Positions 1-6,469 of a stretch of 9,841 bases of DNA are shown piece after piece. The stretch is from JBNRMR01 sp050942895 (GTDB lineage Bacteria; Bacillota; Clostridia; Christensenellales; UBA1750). The stretch spans positions 1 through 9,841 of the forward strand of contig JBMNOE010000045.1 in assembly GCA_050942895.1 (NCBI GenBank), read 5' to 3'. The stretch's first letter is position 1, and each line of letters starts with the position of its first letter. The notes below the pieces were generated by a model. It searched no databases. It saw nothing but the letters and a program-made list of their open reading frames with translations, and was not told where the DNA came from. Made by a program: the position numbers and the translations under genes.

Positions 1-43
1 CTTGACCTCCCTTCGTAGCGGATGCCGTTCCTGACAGCATATT

Positions 44-116
44 AAAGGGTTCCAAGGGACAAATCCCTTGGCGGGTGGGGGCCCCGGGGGGGAGGGCAGA
101 GCCCTCCCCCGGGAGC
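44..116. repeat. Two-hairpin GC-rich interspersed repeat, left copy
   Basis: A 34-nt core (44-77) also occurs at 9742-9775 in the same orientation. The two copies are identical except for three consecutive bases in a loop. The core contains the stem CCAAGGGA (52-59) / TCCCTTGG (64-71). A second, stronger hairpin follows: GGGGGAGGGC (88-97) pairs with GCCCTCCCCC (101-110). There is no T-run after either hairpin on the plus strand, so this is not a classical terminator. It lies about 40 nt beyond the 3' end of the minus-strand L,D-transpeptidase gene. It is probably a dispersed palindromic element of this genome; its function is unknown. Bases 1-43 and 117-154 hold nothing else that I recognise. 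Confidence 0.75.
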
Positions 117-154
117 GTACCCTCCTTGACATGCACAGCAAGCGGCTTTGCTAA

Positions 155-1357
155 TTAATCCTGATACATGCCGTAGACCGGGTTGCCCTCGGTGGGGTCT
201 GTCGGATCCCAGGACACACCGCTTGGCAGGTTGGGGTATGAGATCGATTCCGGAATGCCCGCCACCGTTTCCCCGCCGCTTATTATCTGCACATATGTGC
301 CCGTCTCACAGTTTTCATATAGCCACAGGGCATCCACGGAGCGCATCCTCACGCAGCCGGAGGAAGCCTGCGTCCCCAGCTTGTTATACGCACTGCGGTG
401 CATCGTCGAAGGATCTTTTCTGGCATAGGTCAGCGAATGCGTTAGAAGATGAGTGTCGAAGCGCAGCAGATACTGGCAATAGACATCGCCCTTCATAAAA
501 CGCCATCGGTGCTTTTCATACACCGTAAAGATACCGCTGGGGGTGGGGGTGCTGCTCTTACCTGATGAGACAGCGAAGTTTCTTATCGGTATGGTGTAAT
601 AGCCTGCCTGATCCTTTGAAAGCACGGAGCCTACCTGTGTTTCCTTGTTTATCAGTATCATGTAAGGGGTATCGCCCGTCAGTCTCATAAAGGCTCCGTT
701 GTTCTCTTTGAACGTCGGCCCAAGAGGAACCTCCGCTTCTCCGATTATCCTGATGTATGCGGCGCTGGCCCAGCCTATCACATTTCCTTTGCGAACCTTG
801 TGCCAGCCCTCGCCCCTTTCCAGCAGCTCCATCTTTTCACCGGCGGATATGTAGCCAATAACGGCGTGGCCCATGCCTGCGCCCTCTCTTATGTTAAGAC
901 TTCCTGCGGTACTGACCGCTGCGATATATGTCTGCTGAGAAGGATTGGCCGCGGCTTTCGGAGTTGGAGTAGCAGATGACTGCGGCGAAGGCGTTGGTCT
1001 TGCCGTCTGCACAGGCGCGGGGGATGGTGACGCCGCGGAAACAGGGGCGCTGTCTGCGCTTGTCTCCTGCTTGCGCTGGGCTTCCGACAGATATGCCATG
1101 CTGGCCCAGCCCTTTGTCCCGTCCGATAGAATAACCTGGCACCAGTTTCCCGAGACCTCGCCCTTTTGGGCAATGTCACCCTCCAGCAGAACAGCCACTA
1201 TCGGGTTATCCATCCCCGGGCCTGAGCGAACGTTCAGCGGAACCGTCGCCGTGACCGATGCCGCCAAGGCCATCATCGGAGATGCCAAAAACACAACCGA
1301 CAGAGCCAGCAATAGCGCCGCTTTGATCAGTTTGACTTTTTTACAATTCTTTACCAT
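155..1357 (-). CDS. Secreted L,D-transpeptidase (YkuD) with two SH3b domains
   Basis: This is a predicted exported cell-wall enzyme of 400 aa. YkuD enzymes form 3-3 peptidoglycan cross-links or attach proteins through a catalytic cysteine. Residues 1-33 form a signal peptide (basic KKVKLIK, a hydrophobic stretch, then ALAA). SH3b domains lie at about 35-92 (LNVRSGPG, KGWASMAYL) and 143-203 (LNIREGAG, IGWASAAYI). A Pro/Ser/Ala/Thr linker (about 93-142) joins them. The YkuD domain spans about 229-360, with conserved His307 (THS), YNKLGT (324-329) and SSGCVRM (332-338), where Cys335 is the nucleophile. The more usual SHGC is SSGC here. A 40-residue tail follows the catalytic domain. I chose the ATG at 1357 because GGAGGAA (1364-1370) sits 6 nt upstream. 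An in-frame TTG at 1372 would overlap that site. It has its own promoter and is probably monocistronic. The exact wall reaction is not known. Confidence 0.9.
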   Translation of the reverse strand: MVKNCKKVKLIKAALLLALSVVFLASPMMALAASVTATVPLNVRSGPGMDNPIVAVLLEGDIAQKGEVSGNWCQVILSDGTKGWASMAYLSEAQRKQETSADSAPVSAASPSPAPVQTARPTPSPQSSATPTPKAAANPSQQTYIAAVSTAGSLNIREGAGMGHAVIGYISAGEKMELLERGEGWHKVRKGNVIGWASAAYIRIIGEAEVPLGPTFKENNGAFMRLTGDTPYMILINKETQVGSVLSKDQAGYYTIPIRNFAVSSGKSSTPTPSGIFTVYEKHRWRFMKGDVYCQYLLRFDTHLLTHSLTYARKDPSTMHRSAYNKLGTQASSGCVRMRSVDALWLYENCETGTYVQIISGGETVAGIPESISYPNLPSGVSWDPTDPTEGNPVYGMYQD

Positions 1358-1398
1358 GGAGCATTCCTCCAAGTCTTTTCATATAGAATTATATACCT

Positions 1399-1427
1399 AT
1401 AATAGCATAACATGCTAATTTTGCCAA
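1399..1427 (-). promoter_or_regulatory. Sigma-A-like promoter of the L,D-transpeptidase gene, with a palindrome in the spacer
   Basis: Read on the minus strand, TTGGCA (1422-1427) and TATTAT (1399-1404) are separated by 17 nt. Each box has one mismatch to consensus. The start codon lies about 40 nt downstream. The spacer holds a 6-bp inverted repeat, TAGCAT-AAC-ATGCTA (1403-1417), which could be an operator. Confidence 0.65.
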
Positions 1428-1473
1428 ATATTCTCTTTTTTCATCTGATTTTTGGTTATTCGCTCGAATTATA

Positions 1474-1510
1474 GAAAAAAGCGGAGGAAAGCTTGATGCT
1501 CCCTCCGCTT
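1474..1510 (-). terminator. Intrinsic terminator after the LarA-family gene
   Basis: On the minus strand the stem AAGCGGAGG / CCTCCGCTT (1502-1510 with 1479-1487) can be extended by the inner pairs GAGC / GCTT. A run of seven T residues follows (the plus-strand A run at 1474-1480). It lies 56 nt past the stop codon of the LarA-family gene and separates it from the transpeptidase promoter. Confidence 0.85.
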
Positions 1511-1565
1511 GCTGATATCGCTCCAGCCCGAAACGGCTCTTGCCGCATACCGGCAGCGATAAAAA

Positions 1566-2840
1566 CTAAAACTTTTTCCTGTCCGCCCACAGCCCCAGGG
1601 CGGGATTGCTTATGTAGTATATAACTTCCCCGTCTTCCAGGGTGTTAAAGCCGTCCTTCAGCGTCTTTGGATCATATGTCTTTATCGCCTCGTCATAGGA
1701 AATATAGCCAAAATTCACGCCCTCAACCTCTTCCTTCGTCACATGCTTCGTGCAGTAGGTTATTGAGAACCTATCGTCAGATGAGCCATGTATCAAATGG
1801 GCAGCGGCTGAAAGATTGTTTCTTAAATCCTCGTTTTCAGCCACGAGAGCAAGCACATTTTCCCTGCCTACGTAGCCGTATTTGCGGATCAGCTTGTCGA
1901 TATCGCCATCCTCACCGAACTTGTCAATGCCCGGGGCGAGAACGATCAACTCCCCGCCGTCAGCGATGGCCATGCGGGTGCGGTAAACGGATTTGTTGCC
2001 CAGCCAGGTGCTCTTGAACTCCTTTTCGTCCAGGTAAACGACCACTTTCTTAAAGGGCTCGTCCACAAAGATCAGGTTCTTCTCCTGGGCCTGCTCAACC
2101 GCCTGCTCGAAATAGCTGCGGTCGCGGCCGATGTAAAGGCCGTGCATGAATATATCCGTATCCTTGGCTGTAGTCACGGTGAGGACATACACCAGAGGAA
2201 TATCCATCAGGAAATGCTCCTCCGCGTAGTCGAACACCTTGCGCACGGGGGTATGGTCTTTGCCCATTATTCGCTCAAGGCCGTAAAAAGCGCCCAGCAT
2301 GTGGCTGCCGTTTATCATGGAATTCCCCCCGCAACCGACGAACACGTTCTTGTTGCGGTTTGCCATTCCAACGACCTCATGGGGAACCACCTGGCCGATC
2401 GAAAGAACAAGGTCATAGGAAGGGTCAATCACCAGCTTGTTAACCTCCACGTCGATGGCGTCATTTACAAGGCCCTCGGAGATCTCGCTTATATATTCCG
2501 CCGGAACTGTACCGATCTTGACGACGTCCGTGCGCCAGTTGTGCACGATAAATTTCTCAAAAGGTATGTCTCCGTACATCGAGGCGCATTCTTCCTCTGT
2601 CATCGCCACATGGGTTCCCAGGGCTGGGAGAATGTCAACCTGGCAGAAATCTTTTAATGTGTTGTAGTAGTAGTTGGTTATCTTGCCGGCCCCCGAGTGA
2701 AAACGGGTGTAGTCCGGCGGTATCAGCAGAACTTTTTTCAAGTCTTTTTTGCAATCTGAAATCGCGTATTCCAGAGCTTCAAAAAGCTCTTTATCGGTGA
2801 GCCCACTCGGAGCTGTCGCTTTTTTTGAAAAGCTTATCAT
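1566..2840 (-). CDS. LarA-family (DUF2088) nickel-pincer racemase/epimerase homologue, non-canonical
   Basis: This is a 424-aa member of the lactate racemase superfamily. LarA enzymes use a nickel-pincer nucleotide bound to a lysine to invert the C2 centre of 2-hydroxyacids. Matches to LarA are PDYTR (42-46, Asp43 and Arg46), GTH (75-77, His77), His154, Lys164 and His180. His154 to Lys164 is 10 residues and Lys164 to His180 is 16. This is the same spacing as His174/Lys184/His200 in the Lactobacillus plantarum enzyme. Anchoring on DGGE (294-297) places Lys283 at the second active-site lysine, but the usual Gln three residues before it is Leu280. The usual GFSGGRK stretch is replaced by GMANRNK. 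The substrate is therefore probably not lactate. The start has AGGAGGGATGAC directly before ATG. It follows gnd on the same strand after a 269-nt gap. I infer a sugar-acid epimerase or other 2-hydroxyacid racemase, but the substrate is unproven. Confidence 0.85.
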   Translation of the reverse strand: MISFSKKATAPSGLTDKELFEALEYAISDCKKDLKKVLLIPPDYTRFHSGAGKITNYYYNTLKDFCQVDILPALGTHVAMTEEECASMYGDIPFEKFIVHNWRTDVVKIGTVPAEYISEISEGLVNDAIDVEVNKLVIDPSYDLVLSIGQVVPHEVVGMANRNKNVFVGCGGNSMINGSHMLGAFYGLERIMGKDHTPVRKVFDYAEEHFLMDIPLVYVLTVTTAKDTDIFMHGLYIGRDRSYFEQAVEQAQEKNLIFVDEPFKKVVVYLDEKEFKSTWLGNKSVYRTRMAIADGGELIVLAPGIDKFGEDGDIDKLIRKYGYVGRENVLALVAENEDLRNNLSAAAHLIHGSSDDRFSITYCTKHVTKEEVEGVNFGYISYDEAIKTYDPKTLKDGFNTLEDGEVIYYISNPALGLWADRKKF

Positions 2841-2889
2841 GTCATCCCTCCTATTTTATTGCGTTGCGCGGTAAAGGGGCGCCCCCGGG

Positions 2890-3039
2890 CCCCACCCGCC
2901 CACGAAAACCCCTCGCCGCCCCGGCTTGGGCTTTTCTCCCAAGGCGGTTTCGCGCGGTCAAGCTCCGGTTTTCATCCGGCGCATCCGCTTGGGAGAAAAA
3001 AGTCTGCGGGCAGCAGGCTTTTTTCGTGGGTGGGTGGGG
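2890..3039. repeat. Long nested palindrome between gnd and the LarA-family gene
   Basis: The outer arms are CCCCACCCGCCCACGAAAA (2890-2908) and TTTTCGTGGGTGGGTGGGG (3021-3039). All 19 positions pair, with one G-U wobble. The inner arms are CTTTTCTCCCAAGGCGG (2931-2947) and CCGCTTGGGAGAAAAAAG (2985-3002), which pair with small bulges. Segments 2909-2930 and 3003-3020 pair only weakly, and the central loop is about 37 nt. Read on the minus strand, 2881-2901 resembles the GGCGGGTGGGG module of the two-hairpin repeats at the window ends. No credible gene lies in 2841-3109, and I see no good promoter there. The element could be a dispersed palindrome, or a processing or attenuation signal between the two genes. 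Confidence 0.75.
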
Positions 3040-3063
3040 CGCGGTGCAGCCGCTTAAAACAGT

Positions 3064-3088
3064 GCGGGAGCCCGCTTGGAACCCCCGC
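3064..3088 (-). terminator. Possible weak terminator after gnd
   Basis: On the minus strand, GCGGGGG (3082-3088) can pair with CTCCCGC (3064-3070) around an 11-nt loop, with one G-U pair. ACTGTTTT follows the stem. The T-tract is short and offset, so termination would be weak and partial read-through into the LarA-family gene is plausible. Confidence 0.35.
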
Positions 3089-3109
3089 AGAAATTCGTTA
3101 AACTATCGC

Positions 3110-4561
3110 CTACACCACATATGTGCTGGCAGAGGTGTTTCCGCCCTCGCCGGTCCAGTTGGTGTGGAAGTACTGCCCTCTGGGGCTGTCCAGACGCTCG
3201 TAGGTGTGAGCACCGAAGTAATCACGCTGTGCCTGCAGCAGGTTCGCCGGCAACGCCTCGCAGCGGTAGCCGTCGTAATAGCTCAAAGCGCTGGTGAAAG
3301 CAGGCGCCGGGATGCCGTTTACAATAGCCGTCGCGCAGACCTTGCGCCAGCCCGCCTGGCATCTGTCTATAGCTTCCTTGAAGTAAGGGTCAAGCAGGAG
3401 ATTGTCGATGTCGGGGTTGGCATCAAATGCATCCTTGATCTTGCCCAGGAAAGCGCTGCGGATTATGCAGCCGCCGCGCCACATCAGCGCGATGCCGCCG
3501 TAGTTGAGATTCCATCCGTATGTTTTCGCCGCTGCCCGCATCAGAGTGTAGCCCTGAGCGTAGGAGACGATCTTCGAGGCAAAAAGCGCATTGCGGATTT
3601 CCTCAATAAACGCCGCCCTGTCCCCGGTGAACTGGGGCTTGGGGCCGTCCAGCACCTTGGATGCTGCCACACGCTCGTCTTTTATCGCGGAAAGACATCT
3701 GGAGAACACAGCCTCGCCGATGAGCGTCAAAGCGATTCCCTCATCCAAAGCCGCAACAGCCGTCCACTTGCCGGTGCCCTTCTGGCCTGCAGTGTCAAGG
3801 ATTTTGTCAACAATGGGCTTACCGTCCTCGTCCTTGTATGCCAGAATGTCTCTTGTGATCTCTATCAAATAGCTGTCCAGCTCACCCTTGTTCCACTCGG
3901 CGAAAACCTCGTGCATCTCGTCGGCCGACATGCCAAGATATTCCCGCATGATGTGGTAGGCTTCACATATAAGCTGCATGTCGCCATATTCGATGCCATT
4001 GTGAACCATCTTCACGAAATGGCCCGCTCCGCCTTCGCCGACCCAGTCGCAGCAGGGGGAACCATCTTCCACCTTCGCACTGATGGCCTGGAATATGGGC
4101 TTTACCGCCGGCCATGCCGCAGGTGATCCGCCGGGCATTATTGACGGGCCTTTCAGCGCGCCCTCCTCGCCGCCGGAAACGCCTGTGCCGATATATAAAA
4201 GTCCCTTGCTTTCAACATACTCAGCGCGGCGGATCGTGTCCGGGAAATGGCTGTTTCCGCCGTCAATAATGATGTCGCCCTCCTCGAGATAAGGGATAAC
4301 CTGCTCTATGAAATCATCCACGGGTGAGCCAGCCTTGACCATCAGCATAACCTTGCGCGGCCTTTCCAGACTCTGACACAGCTCCTCCACAGAATATGTC
4401 CCGATGATATTCTTGCCCTTCGCTCGGCCCTCAACAAAGTCTTTAACCTTAGAGGTGGTTCTGTTGTAAACCGCTACCGTGAAACCCTTGCTTTCCATGT
4501 TCATCACAAGGTTCTCACCCATAACCGCGAGACCAACTAGCCCTAGATCAGCTTTTTTCAT
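3110..4561 (-). CDS. gnd: 6-phosphogluconate dehydrogenase, decarboxylating
   Basis: This cytosolic enzyme of the oxidative pentose phosphate pathway converts 6-phosphogluconate to ribulose 5-phosphate and CO2, usually with NADP+. The 483-aa length is normal for the long (about 470-480 aa) form. Visible motifs in order: the nucleotide-binding loop GLVGLAVMG (7-15), NRT (33-35, typical of NADP use), DGGNS (100-104), SGGEEGA (129-135), the catalytic block HFVKMVHNGIEYGDM (181-195, Lys184, Asn188, Glu191), KGTGKWT (261-267), and HTYERLD near the C terminus. ATG at 4561 is preceded by AGGAGGATAGAAA. A strong promoter lies 50-75 nt upstream. It is followed on the same strand by the LarA-family gene. 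No zwf or edd is visible, so 6-phosphogluconate may come from gluconate in this locus, but that is inference. Confidence 0.97.
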   Translation of the reverse strand: MKKADLGLVGLAVMGENLVMNMESKGFTVAVYNRTTSKVKDFVEGRAKGKNIIGTYSVEELCQSLERPRKVMLMVKAGSPVDDFIEQVIPYLEEGDIIIDGGNSHFPDTIRRAEYVESKGLLYIGTGVSGGEEGALKGPSIMPGGSPAAWPAVKPIFQAISAKVEDGSPCCDWVGEGGAGHFVKMVHNGIEYGDMQLICEAYHIMREYLGMSADEMHEVFAEWNKGELDSYLIEITRDILAYKDEDGKPIVDKILDTAGQKGTGKWTAVAALDEGIALTLIGEAVFSRCLSAIKDERVAASKVLDGPKPQFTGDRAAFIEEIRNALFASKIVSYAQGYTLMRAAAKTYGWNLNYGGIALMWRGGCIIRSAFLGKIKDAFDANPDIDNLLLDPYFKEAIDRCQAGWRKVCATAIVNGIPAPAFTSALSYYDGYRCEALPANLLQAQRDYFGAHTYERLDSPRGQYFHTNWTGEGGNTSASTYVV

Positions 4562-4609
4562 TTTCTATCCTCCTGAAAGTGAATAATATTAATGTTCTTT
4601 CACTACTTT

Positions 4610-4638
4610 ATTATAGAACAGTTTGTAATTATTTTCAA
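4610..4638 (-). promoter_or_regulatory. Sigma-A-like promoter of gnd
   Basis: On the minus strand, TTGAAA (4633-4638) and TATAAT (4610-4615) are separated by exactly 17 nt. The predicted start is near 4603. An inverted repeat, AGTGAA (4578-4583) and TTCACT (4599-4604), covers the start of the transcript and could be an operator or a leader hairpin. Confidence 0.75.
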
Positions 4639-4739
4639 TAGCAGACCGACAAATAAATCCTTTTCGTCTTCTCTTGAATTTAAACATTCCAAGAAAAGAA
4701 AAAACCTGACAAAAATCGTAATAAAAACCGCTTTCCCTA

Positions 4740-4787
4740 TTGCACACACCATATGTTGTGGTATATAATGGGTTTAATGTTAAACAT
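4740..4787 (+). promoter_or_regulatory. Promoter of the small ORF, with two palindromes
   Basis: TATAAT is at 4764-4769. A weak -35 (TTGCAC, 4740-4745) lies 18 nt upstream. The spacer contains the imperfect palindrome CACACCATATGTTGTG (4745-4760, two asymmetric positions). A second palindrome, ATGTT-A-AACAT (4777-4787), covers the expected start site. Both are in positions where a repressor could act. No regulator is identified. Confidence 0.5.
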
Positions 4788-4822
4788 GTCGTATATATTG
4801 GGTTATGTAGGAGTGATTAAAA

Positions 4823-4987
4823 ATGAAGCACAGCATGTTTTTATCTTTTAAAAGAGCGAAAATACTCCTTGCCGGCGCTTTCGTGGGCAGTGCCTTTGCC
4901 CAGGGCAACTCGGCCGAGCTGAAGCGCAGGAACTCCCCTTTGGGGATCAGAAACCATCGCGGCAGCGCAGGAAGCTTCTTTTTTTAA
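4823..4987 (+). CDS. Possible 54-aa secreted or membrane-anchored small peptide
   Basis: This is an unrecognised small ORF. ATG at 4823 has TAGGAG (4808-4813) 9 nt upstream and a promoter about 55 nt upstream. A terminator-like hairpin lies at 5101-5124. The product starts MKHSMFLSFKRAKILLAGAF. It has a basic n-region (KRAK), a short hydrophobic core (ILLAGAFVGSAF) and a possible signal-peptidase site after AFA (24-26). Cleavage would leave a basic 28-residue peptide (QGNSAELKRR...) ending in three Phe. It could instead be a small membrane protein, a degraded 5' gene remnant, or non-coding. I do not recognise the family and assign no function. The next 270 nt up to ldhA hold two hairpins and a promoter but no other credible gene. 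Confidence 0.4.
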   Translation: MKHSMFLSFKRAKILLAGAFVGSAFAQGNSAELKRRNSPLGIRNHRGSAGSFFF

Positions 4988-5038
4988 AGCATACATGATG
5001 CGCATGTTTTAGCGCAATAGTTCGTCGCGTTTCCTCTT

Positions 5039-5071
5039 AGCCGCATCTGCTTGCAGCGCAGATGCCCGGCT
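5039..5071 (+). other. Stable hairpin downstream of the small ORF
   Basis: GCATCTGC (5043-5050) pairs with GCAGATGC (5058-5065) around a 7-nt loop. After a CC bulge, AGCC (5039-5042) pairs with GGCT (5068-5071). It has no T-tract. It may be a structured 3' end or processing stem of the small-ORF transcript. Confidence 0.4.
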
Positions 5072-5100
5072 TAATCTTCTTCCTTTATAGTTGACAAGGA

Positions 5101-5124
5101 GCAAGGCCTTTCGCCTTGCTTTTT
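5101..5124 (+). terminator. Intrinsic terminator before ldhA
   Basis: GCAAGGC (5101-5107) pairs with GCCTTGC (5113-5119) around CTTTC, followed by TTTTTGTTTT. It would end the transcript carrying the small ORF and insulate ldhA. Confidence 0.75.
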
Positions 5125-5207
5125 GTTTTCAACATCTGATGGCTCTTTTTCTTTGCGATGATCTTGGAAGAAAAAAGCCTTCTCTATATTTAAAGCCCCA
5201 TCAAATG

Positions 5208-5216
5208 TGTTATAAT
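5208..5216 (+). promoter_or_regulatory. Extended -10 promoter of ldhA
   Basis: TGTTATAAT (5208-5216) is a perfect TATAAT with the TGn extension. No good -35 lies 17 nt upstream (ATTTAA). The predicted start is near 5223. AAGGGGTG (5243-5250) is the ribosome site before the GTG start codon at 5256. Confidence 0.6.
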
Positions 5217-5255
5217 AGCGGGTAAGAATAGAATATTTCTTCAAGGGGTGAGCAC

Positions 5256-6305
5256 GTGATTGAAAAAACAAAGATAGCATTCTTCGACACGAAGAATTAC
5301 GACCGAAATTCCTTTGATGCCATAAATCAACAAAGGTTTGATATAAAATATTTGGAAACCAAGCTGAACGTCGACACCGCCCGCCTGGCCGAAGGCTGCC
5401 AGGTTGTGTGCGCCTTTGTGAACGATATCATCGATAATGATACTGTGGACATCCTCCATGGCATGGGCGTGAATCTTTTGGCGCTGCGCTGCGCAGGCTA
5501 CAACAATGTGGACTTCAAAGCCGCCTACAAAAAGATCAATGTGGTTCGCGTTCCGGGCTATTCGCCCTATGCGGTGGCGGAGCATGCCTTCGCGCTTCTG
5601 CTCTGTCTGAACAGAAAAATCCACCGAGCTTTCAACCGCACAAGGGAATACAACTTCAACATCAGCGGCCTTATGGGCTTTGATCTGCACGGCAAGACAA
5701 TGGGCGTGGTGGGAACGGGCAGAATCGGCCGCGTTTTCATCGATATCTGCAAGGGCTTTGGCATGAATGTGCTGGCGCACGATCCCTACCCCGTAAAGGA
5801 TGCCGGCTTTAAATACGTTGAAATGGACGAGCTTTTGGAGAAAAGCGATATCATTTCCCTGCACTGCCCGCTGACTGAAAGCACATATCATATTCTGGAT
5901 GAAAAAGCCTTTGCCAGGATGAAAGACGGCGCTGTGGTGATAAACACCTCCAGGGGCGCGCTGATAGACAGCGACGCGCTTTTGAAGGCCATCCGCTCTG
6001 AAAAGATCAGCGCAGCCGGACTGGACGTGTACGAGGAGGAAAGCGACTATTTCTACGAGGATAAATCCGAGCTGGTGATGCGCGATGAAATCCTCACACT
6101 GCTTACATCGCTGCCCAATGTCATCGTCACATCCCATCAGGCGTTTTTGACAAAAGAGGCCTTAAGCAACATCGCCTCCACCACCCTTGAAAACGTGACG
6201 GCCTTCTTCGCAGGCGAAGCCCTTGAAAATGAAATCTGCTACCACTGCGAGTTGGGCAAGGTGGTTGAAAACTGCGCCAAGATGGCAAATGGCCGCTGCT
6301 TCTGA
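5256..6305 (+). CDS. ldhA: D-lactate dehydrogenase, fermentative LdhA type
   Basis: This is an NAD-dependent D-2-hydroxyacid dehydrogenase that reduces pyruvate to D-lactate. The 349-aa protein resembles E. coli LdhA along its length. It shares GCQVVCAFVND (47-57), LRCAGYNNVD (77-86, Arg78), the NAD loop GTGRIG (153-158) with HDPYP (175-179), SLHCPLT (201-207), NTSRGALIDS (230-239, catalytic Arg233), DVYEEE (257-262, catalytic Glu) and SHQAFLT (293-299, catalytic His294). The start is GTG with AAGGGGTG 5-6 nt upstream. Past the usual end near NEIC, the protein continues for about 20 residues. This tail adds His330, Cys331, Cys340 and Cys348, and I cannot explain it. A terminator follows, so it is probably separate from the lactate racemase gene downstream. 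Its position beside that gene fits lactate metabolism. Confidence 0.93.
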   Translation: MIEKTKIAFFDTKNYDRNSFDAINQQRFDIKYLETKLNVDTARLAEGCQVVCAFVNDIIDNDTVDILHGMGVNLLALRCAGYNNVDFKAAYKKINVVRVPGYSPYAVAEHAFALLLCLNRKIHRAFNRTREYNFNISGLMGFDLHGKTMGVVGTGRIGRVFIDICKGFGMNVLAHDPYPVKDAGFKYVEMDELLEKSDIISLHCPLTESTYHILDEKAFARMKDGAVVINTSRGALIDSDALLKAIRSEKISAAGLDVYEEESDYFYEDKSELVMRDEILTLLTSLPNVIVTSHQAFLTKEALSNIASTTLENVTAFFAGEALENEICYHCELGKVVENCAKMANGRCF

Positions 6306-6356
6306 GCTTTCCTGAAACCGACCGTCAGTCAGGCGCGTCATGCAAGCGTTCAAACT

Positions 6357-6377
6357 AACAGACTCTTAGTCTGTTTT
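6357..6377 (+). terminator. Terminator-like hairpin after ldhA
   Basis: AACAGACT (6357-6364) pairs with AGTCTGTT (6368-6375) around the loop CTT. The U-tract is short (TTTT, 6374-6377, then GTG). It lies about 50 nt after the ldhA stop. Termination may be partial. Confidence 0.55.
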
Positions 6378-6419
6378 GTGATATGTGCACATTGGGCACT
6401 GTTAATCGTACGGAAAAAG

Positions 6420-6428
6420 TGATATAAT
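6420..6428 (+). promoter_or_regulatory. Extended -10 promoter of larA
   Basis: TGATATAAT (6420-6428) is a perfect extended -10 with no good -35 box, like the ldhA promoter. The expected start is near 6435. A perfect 10-bp palindrome, ATGTGCACAT (6383-6392), sits about 45 nt before that start and could be a regulator site. Confidence 0.55.
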
Positions 6429-6469
6429 ATTAAGATAATAGAGAATAAGCGATGGAAAGCAGGTTTCCT

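Noticed and set aside
44..116. Left repeat as intrinsic terminator of the L,D-transpeptidase gene
   Set aside because: On the minus strand neither hairpin is followed by a proper T-run, so terminator function is not supported.
1358..1372. TTG start five codons upstream for the L,D-transpeptidase
   Set aside because: The codons would include the GGAGGAA ribosome site that serves the ATG at 1357. The same argument rejects the TTG at 8682 for the lipoprotein.
2825..4126. Long plus-strand open frame (433 codons) opposite gnd
   Set aside because: It overlaps the well-supported gnd gene on the other strand, has no family resemblance and no ribosome site. It is an antisense shadow of GC-rich coding sequence.
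5071..5280. 69-codon minus-strand open frame between the small ORF and ldhA
   Set aside because: No ribosome site, and it overlaps the plus-strand terminator, the ldhA promoter and the ldhA start.
5241..6137. Long minus-strand open frame (298 codons) opposite ldhA
   Set aside because: It is antisense to ldhA, whose whole length matches a known family. No ribosome site or recognisable product.
6377..6392. CRP-like or Rex-like operator (TGTGA ... CACAT) before larA
   Set aside because: The half-sites are one base too close for either consensus (7 nt between TGTG and CACA instead of 8). Only the shorter palindrome ATGTGCACAT is reported.
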